Assembly: GCA_002491115.1 (NCBI GenBank)
Contig: DKVI01000043.1
Coordinates: 30,619-35,997 of the forward strand
From: Lachnospiraceae bacterium UBA7182
GTDB taxonomy: Bacteria > Bacillota > Clostridia > Lachnospirales > Lachnospiraceae
Length of the DNA stretch: 5,379 bases
Direction of reading: 5' to 3'
The position numbers and the translations under genes are program-made. This document shows, piece after piece, positions 1 to 5,085 of this stretch. The notes under the pieces were generated by a model. The model made no database searches. It had not been told where the DNA came from and saw only the letters and a list, made by a program, of their open reading frames with translations. Numbering within the stretch: the first letter of the stretch is position 1; the number at the start of each line of letters is the position of its first letter.

Positions 1-52
1 CGCTGCAGGCTTTCGCTGTTTTAATCACAAACTGCTTTATATCATATAACAA
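1..52 (-). CDS. Possible start of a divergent gene, cut by the window edge
   Basis: On the minus strand a reading frame is open from a TTG at 52-50 to the window edge, reading MLYDIKQFVIKTAKACS. It follows a strong GGAGG (59-55) and the possible promoter at 104-132. The weakness is the start: only 2 nt separate GGAGG from the TTG, which is too close for efficient initiation, while the well-placed ATG at 45-43 runs into a stop after two codons. Only 17 residues are visible and no family is recognised. It may be a real divergent gene, a frameshifted start, or non-coding sequence. Confidence 0.25.
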   Translation of the reverse strand, partial: MLYDIKQFVIKTAKACS

Positions 53-55
53 AAC

Positions 56-93
56 CTCCGGGAAGTAAAGCGTTATTCGCGGATGATCCGGAG
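56..93. other. Inverted repeat overlapping a leftward Shine-Dalgarno
   Basis: CTCCGG (56-61) and CCGGAG (88-93) are perfect 6-bp arms around 26 nt, with a small inner GCG/CGC pairing (70-72 with 78-80). In a leftward transcript the inner arm forms most of the GGAGG at 59-55, so pairing would hide that ribosome binding site. The same hairpin is followed leftward by TTTTG, so a weak terminator is an alternative. The stem is short and may be chance. Confidence 0.3.
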
Positions 94-95
94 AT

Positions 96-113
96 TTTGC
101 ATAATTATACATT
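96..113. promoter_or_regulatory. ARG-box-like palindrome (distal ArgR operator candidate)
   Basis: TTTGCATAATTATACATT matches the 18-bp bacterial ARG box consensus WNTGAATWWWWATTCANW at 16 of 18 positions. Its core, TGCATAATTATACA, is palindromic except at one symmetric pair. It lies upstream of argG, an expected target of the arginine repressor/activator ArgR/AhrC. It sits about 60 bp upstream of the -35 hexamer, so simple occlusion of the argG promoter from this site alone is unlikely. The region is AT-rich, which raises the chance of random matches. Confidence 0.5.
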
Positions 114-132
114 TTTTATTCAGTTTATGCAA
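104..132 (-). promoter_or_regulatory. Possible divergent (leftward) promoter
   Basis: On the minus strand a perfect TATAAT (109 to 104) lies 17 nt from TTGCAT (132 to 127), which shares only the TTG of a consensus -35. A transcript would start near 97 and run toward the left edge, where a GGAGG lies at 59-55. The -10 is inside the ARG-box-like palindrome 96-113, so the match could simply reflect that AT-rich palindrome. Confidence 0.35.
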
Positions 133-136
133 CATA

Positions 137-154
137 TTTTTATAAAAATTCATA
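137..154. promoter_or_regulatory. ARG-box-like site (proximal ArgR operator candidate)
   Basis: TTTTTATAAAAATTCATA matches WNTGAATWWWWATTCANW at 16 of 18 positions; the right half-site ATTCA is perfect and the left half-site is degenerate. Its centre is 41 bp from that of the box at 96-113, close to four helical turns and about twice the roughly 21-bp spacing of classical tandem ARG boxes. Half-way between the two is a single half-site-like ATGCA (127-131). Placement just upstream of the -35 at 175 fits a regulatory role. The AT-rich context limits confidence. Confidence 0.45.
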
Positions 155-174
155 AATTATGTATATTTTTTCAC

Positions 175-203
175 TTGCAATCTTGAAAGAGTTGTTGTAT
201 AGT
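175..203 (+). promoter_or_regulatory. Putative sigma-A promoter of argG
   Basis: TTGCAA (175-180, 4 of 6 matches to TTGACA) is followed after exactly 17 nt by TATAGT (198-203, 5 of 6 matches to TATAAT). Transcription would begin near 210, giving a leader of about 50 nt before the ATG at 263. It is the best-spaced hexamer pair in the region. The leader is too short for a T-box or riboswitch, and none was seen. Confidence 0.7.
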
Positions 204-249
204 ATAAGGCAGTTGAAAATAAAGAAAACTACCACTACCTGTACATAAT

Positions 250-256
250 GGAGGAG
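250..256 (+). promoter_or_regulatory. Ribosome binding site that fixes the argG start
   Basis: GGAGGAG lies 6 nt before the ATG at 263. It overlaps the first codons of a reading starting at the ATG at 248, and no Shine-Dalgarno-like sequence precedes that ATG. The MKEKV start is therefore favoured over MEETFMKEKV. Confidence 0.9.
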
Positions 257-262
257 ACGTTT

Positions 263-1489
263 ATGAAAGAAAAAGTAATTCTGGCTTATTCCGGCGGGCT
301 GGACACCACCGCTATTATCCCCTGGTTAAAGGAACACTTCGGTTACGAAGTCATCTGCTGCTGCATCGACTGCGGACAGGGCAATGAACTGGACGGGCTT
401 GAGGAAAGAGCAAAACTGTCCGGCGCTGCCAAACTGTATATTGAAGATATCGTGGATGAATTTGCAGAGGAATATATCATGCCCTGCGTGCAGGCCGGCG
501 CTGTCTATGAAAATAAATACCTGCTGGGTACTTCCATGGCCCGCCCTGCCATTGCCAAAAAGCTGGTGGAGATCGCGAGAAAAGAAGGTGCGTCTGCCAT
601 CTGTCACGGCGCTACAGGAAAAGGAAACGACCAGATCCGTTTTGAGCTGGGCATCAAAGCGCTGGCCCCGGACCTTAAGATCATCGCGCCCTGGAGGATG
701 ACCGACGTATGGACCATGCAGTCCAGGGAAGACGAGATCGAATACTGCAAACAGCATGGAATCGACCTGCCCTTCGACCACAGCCACAGCTACAGCCGTG
801 ACCGAAACTTATGGCATATCAGTCATGAAGGCCTGGAGCTGGAAGACCCGGCCAACGAGCCCAACTATGACCATATGCTCGTCCTGGGCGTGACTCCCGA
901 GAAAGCACCCGACGAAGGCGAATATGTGACCATGACCTTTGAAAAAGGCGTACCGGTTTCTTTAAACGGGAAACAGATGAAAGTCGCCGATATCATAAAA
1001 GAACTGAATGTCCTGGGAGGCAAACACGGAATCGGTATCGTGGATATCGTGGAGAACCGCGTGGTCGGCATGAAATCCCGCGGCGTCTATGAAACGCCCG
1101 GCGGTACGATCCTGATGGAAGCCCATATGCAGCTGGAAGAGCTGGTACTTGACCGGGCCACCATGGAGACGAAAAAAGACCTGGGCAACAAGATGGCGCA
1201 GATCGTATACGAAGGAAAATGGTTCACCCCTCTTCGGGAAGCCGTGCAGGCCTTTGTGACCAGCACCCAGCAGTATGTGACCGGCGAAGTGAAGTTTAAA
1301 CTCTACAAAGGAAATATCATCAAGGCCGGAACCACTTCTCCCTACAGCCTGTACAGCGAATCCCTCGCTTCTTTCACCACGGGAGACCTGTACGACCATC
1401 ACGACGCCAGCGGATTTATCACACTGTTCGGACTGCCCTTAAAAGTCCGCGCCATGAAGCTGATGGAGGCCGAAAACAAGACAAACTAA
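263..1489 (+). CDS. argG: Argininosuccinate synthase (complete, 408 aa)
   Basis: Joins citrulline and aspartate, using ATP, to give argininosuccinate in the cytoplasm; this is the penultimate step of arginine biosynthesis. The sequence shows the N-terminal PP-loop of ATP pyrophosphatases (AYSGGLDTT, residues 8-16), the LLGTSMARP segment (about 87-95), the nucleotide/aspartate-binding block HGATGKGNDQIRF (115-127), DRNLWHISHEGLELEDP (about 180-196) and a conserved C-terminal stretch from GGKHGIGIVDIVENR to the ETPGG motif (about 252-281). The length is normal for the family, with no frameshift or missing motif. An ATG at 248 would add five residues, but the Shine-Dalgarno GGAGGAG (250-256) lies downstream of it and is spaced 6 nt from the ATG at 263, so 263 is chosen. 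The gene stands alone here: it has its own promoter upstream, with ARG-box-like sites, and a hairpin after the stop. Family assignment is very secure; the clostridial affiliation is an inference from overall sequence character. Confidence 0.98.
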   Translation: MKEKVILAYSGGLDTTAIIPWLKEHFGYEVICCCIDCGQGNELDGLEERAKLSGAAKLYIEDIVDEFAEEYIMPCVQAGAVYENKYLLGTSMARPAIAKKLVEIARKEGASAICHGATGKGNDQIRFELGIKALAPDLKIIAPWRMTDVWTMQSREDEIEYCKQHGIDLPFDHSHSYSRDRNLWHISHEGLELEDPANEPNYDHMLVLGVTPEKAPDEGEYVTMTFEKGVPVSLNGKQMKVADIIKELNVLGGKHGIGIVDIVENRVVGMKSRGVYETPGGTILMEAHMQLEELVLDRATMETKKDLGNKMAQIVYEGKWFTPLREAVQAFVTSTQQYVTGEVKFKLYKGNIIKAGTTSPYSLYSESLASFTTGDLYDHHDASGFITLFGLPLKVRAMKLMEAENKTN

Positions 1490-1509
1490 ATTTTTTCCCT
1501 TTTTCATTT

Positions 1510-1549
1510 CAGGGCCGGGAATCACTCACGCGAGTCATTCCCGGCCCTG
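1510..1549. terminator. Strong hairpin between the convergent genes
   Basis: CAGGGCCGGGAAT (1510-1522) pairs perfectly with ATTCCCGGCCCTG (1537-1549). Inside, ACTC (1524-1527) pairs with GAGT (1532-1535) around a 4-nt loop. It begins 21 nt after the argG stop and lies 55 nt beyond the stop of the opposite gene, the place expected for a shared bidirectional terminator. Neither strand has a proper U-tract after the stem: the plus strand continues GTTAAG, and the minus strand continues into A-rich sequence. The structure is certain; its function as a terminator is inferred from position. Confidence 0.6.
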
Positions 1550-1603
1550 GTTAAGATTATCAGTTTCAGCATTTGCCGAATCCTGGATATTGACATAAAC
1601 AGC

Positions 1604-4600
1604 CTATTCCGCTGTGATTGTAAATTCTTTCATGACCGTGCCTTTGAAATTTCCCTTTCCTTTTATGACGACCGTCGGCTTTTTCCTGCCGGGTTTGGCC
1701 GTTTTATTGTTTTTGTAGGAAATCGTGTAGTCCGTTCCTTCCACAAGCTTCTGCCCTTTGAAACTTAACTGCGGCCTCGGCCTTGCGGCGCCGTCCTTGA
1801 GAGCGGCTTCGATCTTGTCTTCCAATCCTTTCAACTCCCGGATCCCGCCTTTCTTTTCATTCTTTTCGTCCGCTTTCAGGTCAAAGGCTGTGATCTTGAA
1901 AGTCACGCGTTTTGTACCGATATACCCTCGTTCTTCTTTCCCTTTCAGTATGACAGACGCGGTTCCTGCATTCGTATTATTTTCATAGGAAACCTCATAG
2001 TCCGTTCCTTCCACAAGAGGTGTCGTCTTCCCTTTGACTTTACAGGTGACTTTTAGTTCCTCCTTTGCCGCTTCGATCTTATTCCCCGTATACTGCTTTG
2101 GCTTTATTTTCTCGACTTTGACTTTACTCATCAGCGTCGGAGCGCCTGCAGCTTTTGGGTCTACAATGGTAAATTTAACAATCTTTTCACCTGTAAAATT
2201 ACTGCCTTTTGCCACTAATTTGATTTCATACTCGCCGGCATCTTTGTAAGCCTTTTTGCCATCCGAATCAGGCGTAGGATAGGATATGGTAAAGTCTTTC
2301 TTATTTACCAGTTTTTTCCCGTTCCAGAAGACGTCCGGGACTTTATGCTGTATTTTTTTATTAGAAGCGACCACAATATCATTCGCCGTAACGTCTTTCA
2401 GATCTACCTCAGTGATGGAAAATTTCAAAAGCATTGGGGGTTCCTTTCGATAAGAACCCTTGAATGTGACCGTGGCAGTCGGCGCATTTTTCCCGGCGTT
2501 TTCGGAACACACTTTTGTATTGTACTTATATTTGACCGTGTAATCCAGTCCTTCGATCAGGCGGTCTGCATTTTTATATACGCGTACCGCCGGTTTGACC
2601 GCACTTCCGGTATAAGATATGCTCTTTATGGGAGGCGCCCACAGTTCATCCTTGATCGCCCCGTCATCCGGCATATCCCCCGGCAGCACTTCTCCTTCCA
2701 CTTTCAGCCATTTAGCATACAACGTCAGATCGACTTCCACGGCGTCCTTTTCAAAGTCCCACGGCGTTGTACAGGCGGCATCCTTGTACCACCCTTTGAA
2801 CAGATACCCTTCCGCGCCCGGGTCAGCAGGCTTCTTCACCTTGCTTCCTTTGACAAGGTCTTTGTAATCTGTGCCCGTGTATTCCGGCAGGCTGCTTCCA
2901 TGTCCCTGCAGGTCAAAGGTCACTGTATAGACTGGCGTAACAGGCGTGATCTTCTCCCAACACGCATACAGGGTCAGATCACCTTCCACAATGTCTTTTT
3001 CAAAATCCCATGGTATTGTACAGGCGGCATCCTTATACCAGCCTTTGAACAGATATCCTTCCGCACTCGGGTCGGCAGGCTTCTTCACCTTGCTTCCTTT
3101 GGTAAGGCTTTTGTAATCTGCCCCGGTATATTCGGGCAGTTCCGTTCCTTTTCCCTGCAAATTGAAGGTCACGGTGTAAGTCGCTGTACCAGGTTCTATC
3201 TTCTCCCAGCCCGCATACAGTCTCACATTACCTTCCACCGTATCCTTTTCAAAATCCCATGGGACCGTACACGCGGCATCCTTGTACCAGCCTTTGAACA
3301 GATATCCTTCGGCGCTTGGGTCGGCAGGCTTCTTTATCGTGCTTCCTTTGGTAAGGCCTTTGTAATCTGCCCCGGTATATTCGGGCAGTTCCATTCCTTT
3401 TCCCTGCAAATCGAAGGTCACGGTGTAAGTCGTCGCGTCCGGATCCTCTTTAGTCTCATCATCCGGATGGAAATCGCCTGGATCATCAGGATCCGCAGCA
3501 AAAGGATCTTTAAAACCGGCGTCACAGGTTACCACCGTTCCGGTGGACTTCAAAGATGCCAGCAAATACGGATTCATTAACTTGTTCCATTCTGCTTCAG
3601 TACCGCCAAAGTATATGGCTTTTATGCCACATGAGGTAAACGGATTTTCGCCAATGCTTTTGACACTTGCCGGAATATAAAGCTCGAAAAGCAAAGTACA
3701 GGACGAGAACATATCGTCGCTGATACAGTCTGCCATCTGAGGCAGCGTTACGCTCATCAACTTCCAGCACTGTGCGAACAAGCCCGCGCCCAGCTCCACT
3801 GACCCGCTGCCAGGCATAAATCTCACACTGACCATTTCCGAACAGCTCATAAACGCCCCGGCGCCCACCGATGTAATACTTTTCGGAAAGTCAATATAAG
3901 CCAGTGTCGTACAGCCCCTGAAAGCGTTTTCACCAATTTTTTCTACACCTTCGGAAACAGACGCGGAAGTCAGATTCGCACACTTATAGAAAGCATTGTT
4001 CCCAATCGTTTTAACGGCGCCGGGAATTGTCACAGCCACCAGCGAAGATTCACGAAACGCGCTCTCGCCGACAGCCGTCACACTGTCAGGAATATATACG
4101 CTGAGCGCTTTACTCTTATAAAATGCATACGCCCCTATACCGGTGACGCCTTTCTCGAGTACAACCGTGTAATAGTCATATGTACTCCACGGCACCATGC
4201 TGTCCAACGCATAATCCGGGATAGCGCCATTGCCGGAAACAGTCAGTGTCCCCGCTCCTGTCAGCGACCAGCTTACATCCCCCGCAGTTCCGCTTTGGAC
4301 TATCTGATCATCTTCAGGGCTGTCCGATGGGACATACCCTTCCGGATAACGCGTAACAATAAAGTCCGCGCCCTCCACCGCCGACGCGCTCATTGCACGT
4401 CCCCAGTGGACAGATTTATTATAGTTTGCTTCCGCTACCGTAACGCCGCCCGCACTCTTCTGGAGTACGATGACACTGTGGCTGTTGCCGTTCACACGCA
4501 GGATATCTCCCACTTTTACGTCCTCAAACGTAAAGCTTCCCTTTTTAATTGCCCTTGCAGGCAGGCTGCCAAAAGCCTCGTCGCTAAGGATAAAGGTAAA

Positions 4601-4972
4601 GGCCATACAACCGACGGCACTTTTCGCCCCGTAAATGGCGCCTCCTTTCCAGGTATAGGCACTGCCAAGGTTTCCTTTACTCCCATAGGGTTCAAAATTC
4701 GTCCATGTCATCCCTTCCGGATAGTCTTTCTTCAGGGCTGTCATAGCATCATAGGCTTCCTGAGCAGTCGGGATCGTCCCTTCCGCCGCCGCATCTATAC
4801 CGTCATCCACTTCCGGCAGCGCATCCGGCTCAGTATCCGGCTCGGCACCCGCCTTCATCGTAAGCTCGGCGTCCTGCCCGACTGGCTCGCTTACCGCTGC
4901 TTCTCCCACAATAGAAAATAACATAGAAAAAGCCACAGCCAATGAAAATACTCTTTTCCATTTCAACTTCAT
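1604..4972 (-). CDS. Secreted multi-domain BspA-type leucine-rich repeat protein (1122 aa)
   Basis: A large exported protein, probably an adhesin or extracellular enzyme; its target is unknown. Residues 1-26 are a signal peptide (basic MKLKWKR, a hydrophobic core, cleavage near GEA-AV) with no lipobox cysteine. Residues 27-66 are an acidic Pro/Asp/Glu-rich linker. Residues 67-213 form a putative papain-like domain with Cys122 (GCMAF), His165 (NSHSVIVL) and an EANYN motif (181-185). Residues 229-462 begin with a BspA-type entry and carry eight leucine-rich repeats of the IG..AF..C..L..V.IP form, capped by YFGGTEAEW. An Asp-rich linker (486-513) follows, then three InlB-type repeats (516-755) and four Ig-like repeats (about 783-1120). 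No LPXTG, SLH, choline-binding repeat or C-terminal membrane helix is present. The ATG at 4972 is supported by AGGAGG (4988-4983), 10 nt upstream. The reading frame is intact and ends with TAG. The architecture is confident; the biochemical role is not. Confidence 0.93.
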   Translation of the reverse strand: MKLKWKRVFSLAVAFSMLFSIVGEAAVSEPVGQDAELTMKAGAEPDTEPDALPEVDDGIDAAAEGTIPTAQEAYDAMTALKKDYPEGMTWTNFEPYGSKGNLGSAYTWKGGAIYGAKSAVGCMAFTFILSDEAFGSLPARAIKKGSFTFEDVKVGDILRVNGNSHSVIVLQKSAGGVTVAEANYNKSVHWGRAMSASAVEGADFIVTRYPEGYVPSDSPEDDQIVQSGTAGDVSWSLTGAGTLTVSGNGAIPDYALDSMVPWSTYDYYTVVLEKGVTGIGAYAFYKSKALSVYIPDSVTAVGESAFRESSLVAVTIPGAVKTIGNNAFYKCANLTSASVSEGVEKIGENAFRGCTTLAYIDFPKSITSVGAGAFMSCSEMVSVRFMPGSGSVELGAGLFAQCWKLMSVTLPQMADCISDDMFSSCTLLFELYIPASVKSIGENPFTSCGIKAIYFGGTEAEWNKLMNPYLLASLKSTGTVVTCDAGFKDPFAADPDDPGDFHPDDETKEDPDATTYTVTFDLQGKGMELPEYTGADYKGLTKGSTIKKPADPSAEGYLFKGWYKDAACTVPWDFEKDTVEGNVRLYAGWEKIEPGTATYTVTFNLQGKGTELPEYTGADYKSLTKGSKVKKPADPSAEGYLFKGWYKDAACTIPWDFEKDIVEGDLTLYACWEKITPVTPVYTVTFDLQGHGSSLPEYTGTDYKDLVKGSKVKKPADPGAEGYLFKGWYKDAACTTPWDFEKDAVEVDLTLYAKWLKVEGEVLPGDMPDDGAIKDELWAPPIKSISYTGSAVKPAVRVYKNADRLIEGLDYTVKYKYNTKVCSENAGKNAPTATVTFKGSYRKEPPMLLKFSITEVDLKDVTANDIVVASNKKIQHKVPDVFWNGKKLVNKKDFTISYPTPDSDGKKAYKDAGEYEIKLVAKGSNFTGEKIVKFTIVDPKAAGAPTLMSKVKVEKIKPKQYTGNKIEAAKEELKVTCKVKGKTTPLVEGTDYEVSYENNTNAGTASVILKGKEERGYIGTKRVTFKITAFDLKADEKNEKKGGIRELKGLEDKIEAALKDGAARPRPQLSFKGQKLVEGTDYTISYKNNKTAKPGRKKPTVVIKGKGNFKGTVMKEFTITAE
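1613..2626 (-). repeat. Four C-terminal Ig-like repeats (residues 783-1120)
   Basis: The four units span about residues 783-858, 859-938, 948-1030 and 1032-1120. Shared landmarks are an early [IQ].YTG (units 1 and 3), L..G.DYT.SY.NN, a V..KG..N..G stretch, and a closing F.IT strand (LKFSIT, VKFTIV, VTFKIT, KEFTIT). This pattern resembles the beta-sandwich repeats common at the C-termini of Lachnospiraceae secreted proteins. Units 3 and 4 share LVEGTDY and an identical 20-nt DNA stretch (1728-1747 and 1998-2017), suggesting a duplication. Unit 4 has a charged, helix-like insertion (about 1034-1064) in place of the YTG strand. Confidence 0.7.
2708..3427 (-). repeat. Three tandem InlB B-type (Listeria-Bacteroides) repeats
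   Basis: The units occupy 3206-3427 (residues 516-589), 2957-3178 (599-672) and 2708-2929 (682-755), at an exact pitch of 83 residues or 249 bp. Each has the form YTVTF-LQG, LPEYTG, KGS, KKPADP, GYLFKGWYKDAACT, PWDFEKD, LYA-W. Units 1 and 2 differ at 11 of 74 residues, and units 2 and 3 at 12. The F-GWY / WDF / LYAKW signature is that of the InlB B repeat (beta-grasp type). The linkers are short and vary (EKIEPGTAT against EKITPVTPV). Unit 2 ends in LYACW, with an extra cysteine where the family usually has Lys or Gly. Confidence 0.92.
3587..4138 (-). repeat. BspA-type leucine-rich repeats (eight units, residues 279-462)
   Basis: Eight units of about 22-24 residues start near residues 279, 302, 324, 347, 370, 394, 417 and 440, each with the form [IVL]G..AF..C..L..V.IP..V. 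They are the LRR_5/TpLRR type found in BspA-like surface proteins. Preceding them is the usual entry segment (GDVSWSLTGAGTLTVSG, then PWSTY, from about 231). Unit 8 runs into YFGGTEAEWNKL, a common capping motif of this family. Units 5-7 are the most divergent. Such repeats normally form a curved binding surface; the ligand here is unknown. Confidence 0.88.
4334..4774 (-). other. Putative papain-like (NlpC/P60- or CHAP-like) domain, residues 67-213
   Basis: This is the N-terminal folded part of the large secreted protein. It opens with a helix-like TAQEAYDAMTALKKDYP, then GCMAF with Cys122 at the start of a hydrophobic helix, a KVGDILRV strand (153-160), NSHSVIVL with His165, and VAEANYN followed by VHWGR (179-192). 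A helix-borne Cys, then the phrase 'GD-I-hydrophobic' and a His followed by hydrophobic residues is the layout of NlpC/P60 and CHAP amidases or peptidases, with Glu181, Asn183 or Asn185 as a possible third residue. The fold and activity are inferred from motif order only. It could instead be an inactive binding domain. Confidence 0.5.
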
Positions 4973-4982
4973 ACCTAAAATA

Positions 4983-4988
4983 CCTCCT
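4983..4988 (-). promoter_or_regulatory. Ribosome binding site of the large secreted protein gene
   Basis: The minus strand reads AGGAGG 10 nt before the ATG at 4972. The start codon is followed directly by a well-formed signal peptide, so this start is secure. No convincing -35/-10 pair is visible between this site and the terminator at 5021; TATGTA just upstream, with TTAAAA 18 nt before it, is the best but weak candidate. Confidence 0.85.
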
Positions 4989-5020
4989 TGATTTACATAG
5001 CTTCCGGAATCTCATATTTT

Positions 5021-5065
5021 TAAAAAGCTGCCCCGAAGCATATGATCGCTTTGGACAGCTTTTTA
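5021..5065 (-). terminator. Rho-independent terminator after the small membrane protein gene
   Basis: TAAAAAGCTG (5021-5030) pairs with CAGCTTTTTA (5056-5065). After a small internal loop, CCGAAGC (5033-5039) pairs with GCTTTGG (5048-5054), with one G-U pair. On the minus strand the stem closes as GCAGCTTTTTA, so the last arm carries a U-tract. It lies 20 nt past the stop of the upstream gene and 48 nt before the ATG of the large secreted protein, separating their transcription at least in part. The stem is also T-rich on the other strand, so it might act in both directions. Confidence 0.78.
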
Positions 5066-5085
5066 TGGTCATCTTTTCGTCATCT

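Noticed and set aside
183..208. TTGAAA (183-188) with TATAAG (203-208) as the argG promoter
   Set aside because: The spacing is only 14 nt; TTGCAA (175-180) with TATAGT (198-203) has the ideal 17 nt.
248..262. Upstream ATG as the argG start
   Set aside because: The Shine-Dalgarno GGAGGAG lies within this stretch and serves the ATG at 263; nothing suitable precedes 248.
203..262. T-box or other riboswitch in the argG leader
   Set aside because: With a start of transcription near 210 the leader is only about 50 nt, with no T-box sequence, specifier stem or terminator/antiterminator pair.
326..1402. Minus-strand and alternate-frame open frames within argG
   Set aside because: They are shadows of the strongly conserved argG codons, with no independent start signals.
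2708..3427. CRISPR-like or mobile-element repeats
   Set aside because: The 249-bp units are in-frame coding repeats of the InlB B type, not short spaced repeats, and no terminal inverted repeats or transposase are present.
2345..3580. A 411-codon open frame on the plus strand
   Set aside because: It lies wholly antisense to the large secreted protein gene, covers the InlB-type repeat array, has no ribosome site and no recognisable protein character, and its internal near-repeats mirror those of the true gene on the other strand.
4295..4921. A 208-codon open frame on the plus strand
   Set aside because: Antisense to the signal peptide and Cys/His domain, which have clear protein features; no ribosome site and a low-complexity, Arg-rich translation.
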